Below, piece by piece: positions 27,919-36,510 of a stretch of 64,000 bases of DNA (within the stretch, counting starts at the first letter, position 1; each line of letters begins with the position of its first letter). Source of the DNA: Pseudomonas sp. FP198. Its GTDB lineage: Bacteria > Pseudomonadota > Gammaproteobacteria > Pseudomonadales > Pseudomonadaceae. The position numbers and the translations under genes are program-made. The notes beneath the pieces were generated by a model. It had not been told where the DNA came from and ran no database searches. It saw only the letters and a list, made by a program, of their open reading frames with translations. The stretch lies in assembly GCF_030687895.1 (NCBI RefSeq), contig NZ_CP117452.1, positions 3,551,501-3,615,500 on the forward strand, in the 5' to 3' direction.

Positions 27919-28492
27919 ATTCAACCCTGAGGACATGCCGGTTCTTAATCTCAACACAACCAGTACGACTCGTTACGAGGCTTCTCGCTTTCTCGATAAT
28001 CCAGAAGCTATAGCAGCTTATCTGGCTGAAAGTATGAAGGCCGCTGATACGGAGGGGCTAATCCATGCTTTGGCAGAGGTCGCCAAATCCAAGGGAATCA
28101 ATAAAGTTTCCAAGGATGCCGGGGTTAATCGTGAAAGCCTCTACAAGGCACTGAAATCCAGTGCAAAACCCAGGTTTGAAACTATCAGAAAACTGATGAC
28201 GGCGATGGGTGTAGAACTCACAGTACAACCGATTAAAGGACCAGAGGGGCCTTCGAAAGTTGTGGCTCAGAAAACTGACAAACCACCAGTAGCTGCTACA
28301 AAAAATTCGGCAAAAACCACTGCCAGGAAACCAATTGAGGCAAAAACTGAGCCAGACGCGACACGTACTCCGAGCAAACCAGCGGCGGCCAAGCCAGCCG
28401 CACCGGAGAGACGCCTAGGCGTACCCGGCCTTGACAATACAAATAACAAAAAGAGGCCCCACGAAGGGATGGAGTTATCAGCAAGCAAATAA
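27908..28492 (+). CDS. HigA-like antitoxin with long C-terminal tail
   Basis: A 194-residue antitoxin. Residues 18-105 match the helix-turn-helix antidote family paired with COG3657 toxins (EASRFLDNPEAIAAYLAESM, then GLIHALAEVAKSKGINKVSK and AGVNRESLYKALKSSAKPRFETIRKLMTAMG). Family members usually stop near residue 100, but here about 85 more residues follow that are Lys/Ala/Pro/Thr-rich and look disordered, ending RPHEGMELSASK. The function of the tail is unknown; it could bind DNA or nucleic acid non-specifically or expose a protease site. It overlaps the toxin gene by 11 bases. Confidence 0.82.
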   Translation: MSDKFNPEDMPVLNLNTTSTTRYEASRFLDNPEAIAAYLAESMKAADTEGLIHALAEVAKSKGINKVSKDAGVNRESLYKALKSSAKPRFETIRKLMTAMGVELTVQPIKGPEGPSKVVAQKTDKPPVAATKNSAKTTARKPIEAKTEPDATRTPSKPAAAKPAAPERRLGVPGLDNTNNKKRPHEGMELSASK

Positions 28493-28660
28493 ACCGCCCC
28501 TTTTTTCGTCCCTACGGATTTGCAGAATGACCGCCTTGGGTCGATAGCTGCCGGTCGCGAACGACCGCTTTCGCCCCAAAGGGGACACCAGTTGCCGGAA
28601 GAAATCGGCGCAAAAGCAGCTTCCGATCAACAATCGAATCTCAGCTTCTGTGATTCACAC

Positions 28661-29104
28661 CTACAAGCCGCATAGGAGTTCGCGCCTGACCTGAAGAGCA
28701 ATTGCTGCGAAGCCCTTTCCAGTGCCGCGCTTGCGGGGCGCGTAGTCCTGATTAGCAGAAACATCCTCCCATTGACTCACCGATTCCACGTACCTATGAG
28801 TGTTATCGGTATCAATTTCAAACGCTATGAACCGCTCTGCGTGAGTGAGCAAAAGACCATAAAGGTTGGGCATACCGGGAAAGTCGACTTCAAGATCTAG
28901 TACGACGGTTTCTGACCATCTAATGCCTTCGGACTCGCCATGGTTTTTTAAGGCGAGGGGAATCCCTCTGGCCAACCAAGCTTTGGCGGTTACCATGAGT
29001 CTGTGGGCCACAAGAGCATTTTGCTCTTGCACGTTCAGTTGCCGCTTTTTTAACAGACGCTCAATGTCCACTTCAATCTCCTCAAAATCGTCGCTTCCAG
29101 AGTG
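28661..29104 (-). CDS. hypothetical protein (about 147-152 aa)
   Basis: I do not recognise this protein. It is soluble, charged, with a helical N-terminal part (DDFEEIEVDIERLLKKRQLN) and a beta-rich centre (SETVVLDLEVDFPGMPNLYG, ERFIAFEIDTDNTHRYVESV). The start is uncertain: the frame is open to 29119. Its size, acidic character and place in a stretch with toxin and immunity genes would fit an orphan immunity protein, but that is only a guess from context. A 16-bp palindrome lies about 96 bases upstream. Confidence 0.45.
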   Translation of the reverse strand, partial: HSGSDDFEEIEVDIERLLKKRQLNVQEQNALVAHRLMVTAKAWLARGIPLALKNHGESEGIRWSETVVLDLEVDFPGMPNLYGLLLTHAERFIAFEIDTDNTHRYVESVSQWEDVSANQDYAPRKRGTGKGFAAIALQVRRELLCGL

Positions 29105-29199
29105 GCGATGACCTATCAAACGCGCAACGACTCAGGCGATTCCCATCTCCACGCTGCTACCCGGTCCGCGCGAGGCGTAGCGACGTCCCGATGTCTTAC

Positions 29200-29215
29200 C
29201 GAAAGACGTCTTTCG
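29200..29215. promoter_or_regulatory. 16-bp perfect palindrome, candidate operator
   Basis: CGAAAGACGTCTTTCG is a perfect palindrome in the gap between two reverse-strand unknown genes. It could be a repressor site for the gene starting near 29104 or simply a short hairpin. Confidence 0.3.
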
Positions 29216-29244
29216 ATCCAAAGCGGTCGTAACGCAGCTCCAAG

Positions 29245-29457
29245 TCAGGGCTTGAATGGATCAATCCAACCAGGCCGAAGTCCTGCCTCGTATTCTTTGC
29301 GTACGTAGGCGAGCGACTCTGCGCATCCCATTTTCGCCTCGATAGCGCCTATGCATCCCCAGCAATCTCCGCCGCAATTGTCTGATAGCGGATCTGCTGG
29401 GTTGTCGAGTAAGCGTCTGCAGATCGTGCAGTATTCCGGCTTATTGCTGTTCGTCAT
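29245..29457 (-). CDS. small cysteine-rich protein (70 aa)
   Basis: A 70-residue protein with six cysteines: CTICRRLLDNPADPLSDNCG gives a C-x2-C and a third Cys, and DCWGCIGAIEAKMGC gives C-x2-C plus one more. The spacing suggests a small zinc-binding finger. No signal peptide. I cannot assign a family. It lies downstream of the GlxA-type regulator gene on the same strand, 118 bases away. The start at 29457 is chosen because the upstream extension is low-complexity Gly/Arg. Confidence 0.5.
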   Translation of the reverse strand: MTNSNKPEYCTICRRLLDNPADPLSDNCGGDCWGCIGAIEAKMGCAESLAYVRKEYEAGLRPGWIDPFKP

Positions 29458-29575
29458 AATCCCACTTTCCAAACGTCCGATCTTGGCCGATTGCTGCCTA
29501 CCAGAAATGGGTGGCGTCTCCCCGAAGACCACCCCCTGTCTCCCGCGCCGTCCCCAGACGCGCCCTCCAATACCA

Positions 29576-30547
29576 TCAACCCTTCCGCCCCACCCCAAGA
29601 CAAAACATCTTCCGATAATCAGAAGGCGACGTCCCCAGATGCGCGCCAAAATGCTGCCTCAAAGACAGCGACGTCCCAAACCCCACCTCCCCCGCGATGC
29701 ATTCAATGGGCAGCTCAGTCGTTTCCAACAACGCCTGCGCTCTAGCCACTCGTTCAGCGGTCAACCATTTGGACACAGTCGTGCCGGTGGCTTCCTTGAA
29801 CCGACGGGTAAAAGTCCGTCTGCTCATTTTTGCCATGTCTGCCAGCACGTCGAGGGACAGGTCGCCGGACAGGTTCATTCGGGCCCAGGTCAGGACGTCG
29901 GACAAGTGAGTCTCGCCAGATAATTGCGGCACCGGGTGTTCAACATACTGCGCCTGGCCTCCAGGCCTGTGGGGTGGCGTCACGAGCATTTTCGCGGTGC
30001 GATTCGCCACGTCTGCGCCGAGTCGCTCGCGTACCAGGTGCAGGCAGCAATCGATTGCCGCCACCGTTCCGGCGGACGTCACGATGTTATCGGCGCTGAC
30101 GTAGAGCACTTCGGGCTTGAATCGAACCTTGGGAAAACGTTGCGCAAACTGGTCACGGACGGCCCAGTGGGTGGTTGCTTCCTTTCCATCGAGCAGCCCG
30201 GCATCGCCGAGGACGAACGCTCCCAAACACAATCCCACGATGAGCTTGCCTTGCACGTTGGCGAGCTGCAGCGCTTGCACGAGTTGGGGCGATGCAACGA
30301 GAGATTGGTCGCCCCACGCCGGGATAATGATGACATCGCAGCTTTCCATCAGCTCCAGGCCGAGGCTTACCGACAGGCCAATGTCCTGGTCGGTACTGAT
30401 CACTCCGGGCACTTCTGCGCAGTAATTGATTTCATACCGAGGCCCATCGGGCGCGGATTGGGCGGTTCCCAATACCATTCCCGGCACGGAAAGATGAAAA
30501 AGGCTGACGCCTTCGAAAGCTAGAACGGCAACGCGTATGGGGAGCAT
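29576..30547 (-). CDS. GlxA-family AraC transcriptional regulator with DJ-1/PfpI domain
   Basis: A 323-residue regulator. The N-terminal half is a DJ-1/PfpI-like (class I amidotransferase fold) sensor with the nucleophile-elbow Cys in VGLCLGAFVLGDAG, and it is followed by the family-typical THWAVRDQFAQRFP and TSAGTVAAIDCCLHLVRERLG. The C-terminal part holds two AraC helix-turn-helix motifs (LDVLADMAKMSRRTFTRRFK, then IECIAGEVGFGTSLSLRQHF). It is divergent from the metallo-hydrolase gene at 30698, which is the natural candidate target. The start at 30547 gives the usual N-terminus (MLPIRVAVLAFEGVS). Confidence 0.85.
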   Translation of the reverse strand: MLPIRVAVLAFEGVSLFHLSVPGMVLGTAQSAPDGPRYEINYCAEVPGVISTDQDIGLSVSLGLELMESCDVIIIPAWGDQSLVASPQLVQALQLANVQGKLIVGLCLGAFVLGDAGLLDGKEATTHWAVRDQFAQRFPKVRFKPEVLYVSADNIVTSAGTVAAIDCCLHLVRERLGADVANRTAKMLVTPPHRPGGQAQYVEHPVPQLSGETHLSDVLTWARMNLSGDLSLDVLADMAKMSRRTFTRRFKEATGTTVSKWLTAERVARAQALLETTELPIECIAGEVGFGTSLSLRQHFGAHLGTSPSDYRKMFCLGVGRKG

Positions 30548-30697
30548 GAGGAGGCCTCGATTCGCCCTGTGGGCCCAAGCCGAACCACGTCGAGCAGCTG
30601 GCCCGATTATAGCGAAATATGTCATTCGGGCCACTGTTGGCTCGCGAGACATTCGGCAAGAATGGATTCCTCGATGTAAACAACAGGACCGATTCTT

Positions 30698-31588
30698 ATG
30701 AAACTCAGAACTTTACCGCTTGCCGTCAGCATGGCTTGTGCCGTAGCCGCTGCCTCCTCGTTCGCCAGTTCGAATGTTCCCAACGCGCCGGACGCCTCTC
30801 ACAAGTTGGATTTGCAGCAGGTTCGTAACGCGACGGTGAAAATCACCTACGGTGACACCACTTTCCTGATTGATCCGATGCTGGCAAAAAAAGGCGCTTA
30901 TCCGGGTTTTGAAAATACCTATCGAAGCAACCTGCGCAACCCCTTGGTTGATCTGACGGAATCACCGGAGAAAGTTATCGCCGGAGTCGATGCCGTCATC
31001 GTCACCCATACGCACCTGGACCACTGGGACGATGCCGCGCAGAAAGCGTTGCCTAAAGACATTCCTTTGTTCGCCCAACATGAAGAAGATGCACAGCTGA
31101 TTCGTTCCCAGGGTTTCAAGAACGTACGCGTGCTGACCGATGAAGCCGAATTCGGCGGCGTCAAGATCACCAAGACCGGCGGCCAGCATGGCACTGACGA
31201 AATGTATGCCTTGCCAGCACTGGCAAAACCGCTAGGCGAAGCCATGGGCGTGGTTTTCCAGGCGCCGGGCTACAAGACGCTCTACCTTGCGGGGGACACG
31301 ATCTGGCGCAAAGAAGTAGACCAGGCCATCAACCAGTACCGGCCGGAAGTTATCGTGCTCAACGCCGGGAAGGCAAAAATGGCCGGATTCGACGGCTCGA
31401 TCATCATGGGTGAAGAAGATGTGCTTCGCGCCTCGAAAGCCGCGAAAAACGCACAGATTGTCGCGGTGCACATGGACGCGATCAACCATATGTCCCTGAC
31501 TCGTGAAGAGCTGCGCGCTTACGTCAAGAAGCAAGGGATTGAGGGGCGTGTGGACATTCCGGAGGACGGCGCTTCACTGGAGTTTTAA
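30698..31588 (+). CDS. secreted metallo-beta-lactamase-fold hydrolase
   Basis: A 296-residue hydrolase with a signal peptide (about residues 1-25). The metallo-beta-lactamase core has VTHTHLDHWDD as the HxHxDH zinc motif, a further His in GGQHGTDE, the Asp of YLAGDTIW and the terminal His of VAVHMDAINHMS. It belongs to the UPF0173/UlaG-like L-ascorbate-6-phosphate lactonase group by the early GDTTFLIDPML strand. It faces the GlxA-type regulator divergently across 150 bases. Substrate unknown; the signal peptide places it in the periplasm, which is unusual for the cytoplasmic UlaG-like enzymes. Confidence 0.8.
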   Translation: MKLRTLPLAVSMACAVAAASSFASSNVPNAPDASHKLDLQQVRNATVKITYGDTTFLIDPMLAKKGAYPGFENTYRSNLRNPLVDLTESPEKVIAGVDAVIVTHTHLDHWDDAAQKALPKDIPLFAQHEEDAQLIRSQGFKNVRVLTDEAEFGGVKITKTGGQHGTDEMYALPALAKPLGEAMGVVFQAPGYKTLYLAGDTIWRKEVDQAINQYRPEVIVLNAGKAKMAGFDGSIIMGEEDVLRASKAAKNAQIVAVHMDAINHMSLTREELRAYVKKQGIEGRVDIPEDGASLEF

Positions 31589-31597
31589 AAAGCGAAA

Positions 31598-31625
31598 GGG
31601 ACAGGTTTGATAAAAAATCTGTCCC
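31598..31625. terminator. hairpin between convergent genes
   Basis: GGGACAG and CTGTCCC form a 7-bp stem around an A/T-rich loop. It sits between the ends of the metallo-hydrolase gene and the convergent membrane-protein gene and could terminate either. The GGGACAG...CTGTCCC form recurs in many proteobacterial intergenic regions. Confidence 0.5.
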
Positions 31626-31649
31626 CTCCTCCAATATTTCCCCTCGCAG

Positions 31650-32105
31650 CTACCTGAATCGGTCAAAGTAATCCACTTTTTCAGGATATTGGGGCCGGCA
31701 TCCAAGTGCGGAAAATGCTGCAGCTGCTTTTTCGTCAGGTACGCCGTCGGCAAGAATTTTGGCCTGTATTACCAGGCATTGCGCATCATTTTTATTGCTC
31801 GCTCCAATCGCGTGGTGTGCACTAACTGCAATCGCGCCAAACCCAGCCAGGGCAGCGAAGCAGCCCAGTGCTAGAAACCCCCTGGCTGCTCCTAATACCA
31901 CGACCCTATATACCGACACTATGCCGAACCCAAGAAAAACCCCGCCGGTTCCGAGCACGGGTGGGTTTGCGAACTTGATCAAGGGCTGACAAGTATAAGC
32001 AGCTATTGAAGCAAAAATAACGTAGGCCAAGAACGTACCTTGGAACTGATTCTTTTTGTCCTCGACCGTTACCATTGCGGAGGTAGGCTTCAACACTTTA
32101 CTCAT
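31650..32105 (-). CDS. hypothetical membrane protein (151 aa)
   Basis: A 151-residue protein with about three transmembrane helices (residues 24-41, 51-75 and 77-97) and a C-terminal soluble domain of about 50 residues containing two Cys (AQCLVIQAKILADG, ALGCRPQYPEKVDYFDRF). A charged stretch (VEDKKNQF) precedes the first helix. I do not recognise the family. It lies 63 bases downstream of the 242-residue unknown gene on the same strand and may share its transcript. Confidence 0.5.
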   Translation of the reverse strand: MSKVLKPTSAMVTVEDKKNQFQGTFLAYVIFASIAAYTCQPLIKFANPPVLGTGGVFLGFGIVSVYRVVVLGAARGFLALGCFAALAGFGAIAVSAHHAIGASNKNDAQCLVIQAKILADGVPDEKAAAAFSALGCRPQYPEKVDYFDRFR

Positions 32106-32168
32106 TCATTTTTCCCGTATGTGAGAATTCACTAGCTGTCCATCGAAACCAAATGAATTGGCGCCTAC

Positions 32169-32897
32169 TCAAACCCGCACGGAAAACCGCTCCGCCGCCC
32201 GCCTCTCGAACATCGCCTGCTCCGTCTCCCGCGTCGCCCGCTCGCCCTTGTACGCCAACTGATTGAAAAACAACCCGTCGGAATATTCCTGTATGGACAC
32301 CGACCCACGGTCTTTCAGCAGCGGGGCCAGATCGATCGTGTTGGCGAAGTTTTCCTTGGTCAGGCTGTAGAGGCCCAGGTAGCTGCCGGACCATGGCGAG
32401 TCGGCGTCGACCAGGTCGATCGAGGCGTCGCGGACCGCGATGGCGGCGGCTTTCAGGTCCTTGGAGTCGTTGAGCAAGTCGGTCAGCCGCTGGATATCGG
32501 CGCTGCTGAGCTGGCCGGCGCTGTTGAGCACTTTCAGGCTGCCGTCGGCTTCGACGGTGAAGCCGTATTTCTTGCCGGCCAAGTCCGGGTGGGTCGTCGA
32601 GAGCGTGGATTGGAAATCCTCGAACGAGGACTTCAGCGTACTGGTTGCCCCTTTGAGGATCTCGGCGTATCGAGGAAAGTCCGGTGATTGCGAGCGCCCA
32701 ATCCAGGTCTCGATCGCCACAGGCATCGGCATCGTTGCCTGGGCTTCTTCGCTGGGATGGAAGATGGCCGCTGGGCTGGCGTTTGCCAGGAGTTCTTTCG
32801 CAGCGTCTGTCGGCGCCTTGGTCACGAGCGCCTGTTCGGAGCGCGTGAGGTTGGTATTGGCCGGCGGGATGTAAGCGGAACTGACGGTGAGTACCAT
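32169..32897 (-). CDS. hypothetical protein (242 aa)
   Basis: An unknown 242-residue soluble protein, rich in Ala, Ser and Thr. A central acidic segment (YAEILKGATSTLKSSFEDFQ, then LAGKKYGFTVEADGSLKVLN) leads into helical runs (IQRLTDLLNDSKDLKAAAIA) and a closing basic helix (ETEQAMFERRAAERFSVRV). No signal peptide is obvious. An overlapping frame from 32904 is a shadow. Relation to the neighbouring membrane protein is unclear. Confidence 0.5.
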   Translation of the reverse strand: MVLTVSSAYIPPANTNLTRSEQALVTKAPTDAAKELLANASPAAIFHPSEEAQATMPMPVAIETWIGRSQSPDFPRYAEILKGATSTLKSSFEDFQSTLSTTHPDLAGKKYGFTVEADGSLKVLNSAGQLSSADIQRLTDLLNDSKDLKAAAIAVRDASIDLVDADSPWSGSYLGLYSLTKENFANTIDLAPLLKDRGSVSIQEYSDGLFFNQLAYKGERATRETEQAMFERRAAERFSVRV

Positions 32898-33141
32898 TTT
32901 TCATCGGTCCATGATGGCGGGTTCGTACAGGTTATCGACGGTGCTGGATCCAACTTTAGAAATCGCTTCACGTCGCCAGCTTCGCAGCTTCTTGATGGGG
33001 TGCGGTCCGCGGGCCAGGCTGATGATCCAATCCGCGAAAAGAATGACCACAGATGATTGTTACCAGAGTATTTCATCGGCATTTCATCAACTTTTCTGAA
33101 CGGCAGTCGATGGACTTACAGATTCCAGGGAGCAGTTCAGA

Positions 33142-34707
33142 ATGAGAAACAATCAGCCGGTCACGCAACGTGAGATTTCGCTCGCACCTCAGCAGAAGCT
33201 GATTTCCACCACGGATACGCGAGGCGTCATCACGTATTGCAATGACGCCTTCGTCGAGATCAGCGGATTCGACAAGGTGGACCTGATCGGCGCACCACAG
33301 AATATCGTTCGTCATCCGGATGTGCCGCCCGCCGTGTTTGCGCACATGTGGGCCGCGCTCAAGCAAGGCAAGCCGTGGATGGGGATCGTCAAGAACCGCT
33401 CGAAAAACGGCGACCATTATTGGGTCAATGCCTACGTCACGCCTGTTTACGAAGGGAGCCAGGTCGTCGGTTACGAGTCGGTCCGAGTCAAGCCGACGGC
33501 CAGCCAGATCCGCCGCGCCGAAGCGCTCTACAAACGCATCAGGCTCGGCAAGGCAGCTGTCCCGGGGCTTGATCGGTGGTACCCCTTCCTGCTCAGTTGG
33601 GTACCGGTTCTGTTGATGGGTTTATTGGGCACAGTAGGCGGCGCCTTCCTCAATACCACCATGGCAATGCTGCTTGCTGTCGGAGTATCGATTCCGGTCG
33701 GGTTGATCATCTTGCGCCAGCAGAACAAAGGCGCGCTGCGTCTGTTGGAAATGGCCGAGGCCTCCACCTCGGATGCGTTGCTGGCGAAAATGTACAGCGA
33801 CGAGCGCGGCCTACAGGCTCGCCTTGAAACAGCTTTCGAGAGCCAGGCATCCCGGCTCAAGACGTGCCTCACTCGCCTGCAGGACACGGCCGAGCGACTG
33901 ACCGGTTTGGCCGGCAGGTCCGACGGCCTGGCCGCCGACAGTTCACGCGGGCTTGAACGCCAACGCGTCGAGACTGAGCAAGTGTCGGCGGCGGTAAATC
34001 AGATGTCGGCGACCACCCAAGAGGTCGCCAGTCATGTCCAGCGCACGGCTGACGCTACCCAGGAAGCCAATGTACTGACCGGGCGTGGACGCGACGTGGC
34101 CCGAGACACCCGCCAGGCGATTCAGCGTCTCTCCGAGGTGGTGGGCGAAACAGGGCTGACGGTCGCGCAGCTGGCCAAGGACAGCAACGAAATCGGGACG
34201 GTGGTCGATGTCATCAAGGGCATTGCCGACCAGACCAACCTGCTGGCGTTGAACGCCGCCATCGAAGCCGCGCGCGCGGGAGACATGGGCAGGGGGTTCG
34301 CGGTGGTTGCCGATGAAGTGCGCCAACTGGCGCAGCGCACGACTCAATCCACCACTCAGATTCATAGCCTGATTTCCAAGCTGCAGGTCTCCTCCAACAA
34401 CGCCGTGAAAACCATGGAAAGCGGCCATCGACAAGCTGAGGAAGGCGTCGCCTGGGTGCTTGAGGCAGACAAAGCACTGATCGGTATCAGCGAAGCCGTG
34501 GCACACATCACCGACATGACCACCCAGATTGCCGCGGCGACAGAAGAGCAAACCGCGGTAGCAGACGAAATCAGCCGCAATATCACCACCATCGCGAACC
34601 TGGCAGACCAGACCTCCGAACAGGCCAGGCACTCGGCGGAACTGAGCAAGGAACTGACGCAAACGGCCATGACCCAGTACTCGTTGGTGGAGCGATTTAA
34701 TCGCTAG
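33142..34707 (+). CDS. aer: Aer-like chemoreceptor with N-terminal PAS domain
   Basis: A 521-residue energy-taxis type receptor. A PAS domain comes first (residues 10-110: [52 protein letters not shown]), then a hydrophobic hairpin with two membrane helices (about 150-195), a HAMP-like linker and the MCP signalling domain ([40 protein letters not shown]). This is the layout of Aer, whose PAS binds FAD and reads redox state. GGAG lies eight bases before the ATG. It is not linked to a che operon here, although it sits 11 kb from one. No C-terminal pentapeptide tether. Confidence 0.85.
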   Translation: MRNNQPVTQREISLAPQQKLISTTDTRGVITYCNDAFVEISGFDKVDLIGAPQNIVRHPDVPPAVFAHMWAALKQGKPWMGIVKNRSKNGDHYWVNAYVTPVYEGSQVVGYESVRVKPTASQIRRAEALYKRIRLGKAAVPGLDRWYPFLLSWVPVLLMGLLGTVGGAFLNTTMAMLLAVGVSIPVGLIILRQQNKGALRLLEMAEASTSDALLAKMYSDERGLQARLETAFESQASRLKTCLTRLQDTAERLTGLAGRSDGLAADSSRGLERQRVETEQVSAAVNQMSATTQEVASHVQRTADATQEANVLTGRGRDVARDTRQAIQRLSEVVGETGLTVAQLAKDSNEIGTVVDVIKGIADQTNLLALNAAIEAARAGDMGRGFAVVADEVRQLAQRTTQSTTQIHSLISKLQVSSNNAVKTMESGHRQAEEGVAWVLEADKALIGISEAVAHITDMTTQIAAATEEQTAVADEISRNITTIANLADQTSEQARHSAELSKELTQTAMTQYSLVERFNR

Positions 34708-34998
34708 TCAATCAACCGAATTGAATTCGCTTTGCCAAAGCTGGTGTGCGCCATTACGGATTTGATGGCCGGGTACCGGGTCAACCAGACCTGAGTCTGC
34801 AGGTGAATGCCAACAATTTTGGCAGCCGTCGACTACTGCCAATTCGGCGAGTTTGGAGGGGATGAACATGGTCATTCGAGAAACATGATGTTGAGTGCCA
34901 AGTACAGTTTCTAAAGAACCTCTGTCTAGCCCTGGAACAAGTGTGCATGTTTCAGGGCAAGACACAGCGCCTTAACGTCTCAGGAAATTATCCACGGA
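34708..34998. other. gap of about 290 bases without a supported gene
   Basis: Contains short open frames on both strands (for example a reverse frame 34708-34965) with no recognisable motif or ribosome site. The forward translation has fragments such as LQVNANNFGSRRLLP that look like a decayed gene end. It may be a remnant of a toxin gene tail, but this cannot be supported. Confidence 0.3.
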
Positions 34999-35292
34999 CT
35001 ATTCTCCAGTGGTGGTTAGATAAAGCAACAAGCCTCGCGGCAGCGCTATCGAGCAAAACTCTTCCAACGCCTTAGCTTGACACTCAGTCAACTCATAATC
35101 GTAAAAATAATTTTCCCTTCTTACCCAGCCCATGATTTCTGCCAGATCTGGGCTACCAATGCAGAGAGTTATCTCCCAACAAGCAAAATCGCTCCCTGCA
35201 ATCACTCCCATAATTCTGTGTTTCAAAGGACCGGCCCAAGTAATTGTTATGTTACCAAGCGGCTCGGTAACGAAATGAGATCTGGTAATCAA
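34999..35292 (-). CDS. DUF7683-like immunity-associated protein, second copy
   Basis: A protein of 70 to 97 residues depending on the start: the frame opens with TTG at 35292 inside the preceding gene, and ATG at 35211 is an alternative. Its core (DLAEIMGWVRRENYFYDYEL) matches the core of the 76-residue protein next to the toxin (QLSELMGWTQPEDPYDGYDL) and so is a paralogue. It follows the second E3-type immunity gene just as the other copy precedes the first. Function unknown; these proteins are seen with E3-type immunity genes, so a role in toxin neutralisation is inferred. Confidence 0.5.
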   Translation of the reverse strand: MITRSHFVTEPLGNITITWAGPLKHRIMGVIAGSDFACWEITLCIGSPDLAEIMGWVRRENYFYDYELTECQAKALEEFCSIALPRGLLLYLTTTGE

Positions 35293-35506
35293 ACTGTTCG
35301 GGAACGATCAGGTGGCTGAAGAAGGGTTGAAGAATCGGAATCCATTCTTCCAGCACATCAAAGCCACCGTCATAGATGTTTGGCTCGTTCTCTAGACCCA
35401 GTGCGGCGATAGCTGACTTATCTTCCCGTAAATCTTCCGTATATTCTTTACCTTCACCCCACTCCGTTTTCTGGTCATACCAGTCCATCCTTAACTTTAA
35501 GCCCAT
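35252..35506 (-). CDS. colicin E3-type immunity protein, second copy
   Basis: An 84-residue protein clearly of the E3/cloacin immunity family: MGLKLRMDWYDQKTEWGEGK, then KEYTEDLREDKSA and the closing FDYQISFRYRAAW. It is a divergent paralogue of the immunity protein at 35932-36186; the family's EEYSDDLGDD motif is altered to KEYTEDLRED, so it may recognise a different nuclease. It lies after an unknown 83-residue gene and overlaps the next frame. Orphan immunity copies like this can protect against toxins of other strains. Confidence 0.8.
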   Translation of the reverse strand: MGLKLRMDWYDQKTEWGEGKEYTEDLREDKSAIAALGLENEPNIYDGGFDVLEEWIPILQPFFSHLIVPEQFDYQISFRYRAAW

Positions 35507-35572
35507 TGAACCATCTCCATATCTGTACGCCGTCTTCTAGCGAAAGAGCTAATAAGCGCCGTAAAATTCTCG

Positions 35573-35824
35573 CTAGTCGGCTGTCGCCCCAATAAAATAT
35601 TCCAGTCCCACGGGGAGCTTCCTGCCCAGGATCGCTTCAACTCTCTTGAGCTGCTCTTCCGTAATTCCCTGCTCCCCTGGACCAATTTCGCTGAATGGTT
35701 TTGCTTCGACTATCTGAGCCAAGGCTTCTTTTTGTTCGGCGTCTTTTATATCAATCTCAAATTGTAATGAGTCGTCATTTTTTTCATCCGGGTAAAAACC
35801 AGCTATCGAGTAATAAGGCACCAT
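35573..35824 (-). CDS. small hypothetical protein in the immunity array (83 aa)
   Basis: An 83-residue acidic, soluble protein with an N-terminal strand part (MVPYYSIAGFYPDEKNDDSL, QFEIDIKD) and a helical C-terminal part (TEEQLKRVEAILGRKLPVGL). I do not recognise it. It lies between the two immunity modules on the same strand, so an immunity or accessory role is possible from context only. Confidence 0.5.
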   Translation of the reverse strand: MVPYYSIAGFYPDEKNDDSLQFEIDIKDAEQKEALAQIVEAKPFSEIGPGEQGITEEQLKRVEAILGRKLPVGLEYFIGATAD

Positions 35825-35931
35825 TCTCTCCCACTACTACGTTTTTGGACCAGCTCGGCAAGCATAGTCTTGCTAAGCACCCATCCTGCACAGCCCCCAG
35901 ACAAAAAATCCCAAGATGGGAATCCAAAGGA

Positions 35932-36186
35932 TTACCAGCTATCTCGATAATCGAAGGCTACTTGATAGTCATAAGAATCCCAGTCAATTGGATGTTGAAA
36001 ATAAGGCCGAAGAATTTCTACCCATTCCAAGGGAACATTAAATCCACCGTTATTTATATTATTCTCGAAAGGGATGCGCAAAGCGTCGATGACAGCACCG
36101 TCATCGCCGAGGTCGTCAGAGTACTCCTCCCCCTCGAAAAATTCGGTTTGTCTGCCATACCACTCGAGTCTCAGTTTGAGTCCCAT
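35932..36186 (-). CDS. colicin E3-type immunity protein
   Basis: An 84-residue protein that matches colicin E3/cloacin immunity protein almost throughout: MGLKLRLEWYGRQTEFFEGE, EEYSDDLGDDGAVIDAL, NNGGFNVPLEWVEILRPYF and the ending YDYQVAFDYRDSW. It should bind the rRNase domain of the toxin encoded just upstream and block it. ATG at 36186 is used; the longer frame to 36237 adds an unsupported leader. It follows the DUF7683-like gene after 93 bases on the same strand. Confidence 0.9.
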   Translation of the reverse strand: MGLKLRLEWYGRQTEFFEGEEYSDDLGDDGAVIDALRIPFENNINNGGFNVPLEWVEILRPYFQHPIDWDSYDYQVAFDYRDSW

Positions 36187-36279
36187 TTGATCCTCAAAAA
36201 TTTTTCTATGCAGCCCTTTCCTTGGGACACTCAACAAACCAAACTAAAATACCGTTCAACTCCTCCCCCCCCTCATGTT

Positions 36280-36510
36280 TTACTCAAGGCAGACAATTTG
36301 GATAATGACGTTATCCCCATTTAATGCGGTACTGGTCCACCTCTCTAATACCTCTACCTGTTCCGGCGAGAGGTCATAACCATCGTACGGGTCTTCAGGT
36401 TGCGTCCAGCCCATTAGTTCGCTCAATTGAGTCGAGTACGACTTTGGAATCTCCACGCTCTGCAGCAATTCCTCAGTTCCCGCGTCGAAAACCTCAATGA
36501 CGTGCCTCAT
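36280..36510 (-). CDS. DUF7683-like small protein coupled to the toxin gene
   Basis: A 76-residue acidic protein: a beta-strand start (MRHVIEVFDAGTEELLQSVE) and a helical end (SPEQVEVLERWTSTAL). The LMGWTQPEDPYDGYDL core is shared with the paralogue at 34999. Its ATG overlaps the toxin stop (ATGA), so it is translationally coupled to the toxin and precedes the E3 immunity gene. It may help immunity or be a separate protective factor; the function has not been shown to my knowledge. Confidence 0.6.
   Translation of the reverse strand: MRHVIEVFDAGTEELLQSVEIPKSYSTQLSELMGWTQPEDPYDGYDLSPEQVEVLERWTSTALNGDNVIIQIVCLE

Noticed and set aside
34708..34965. Reverse frame of 85 residues
   Set aside because: No ribosome site, no recognisable motif and irregular composition; treated as non-coding.
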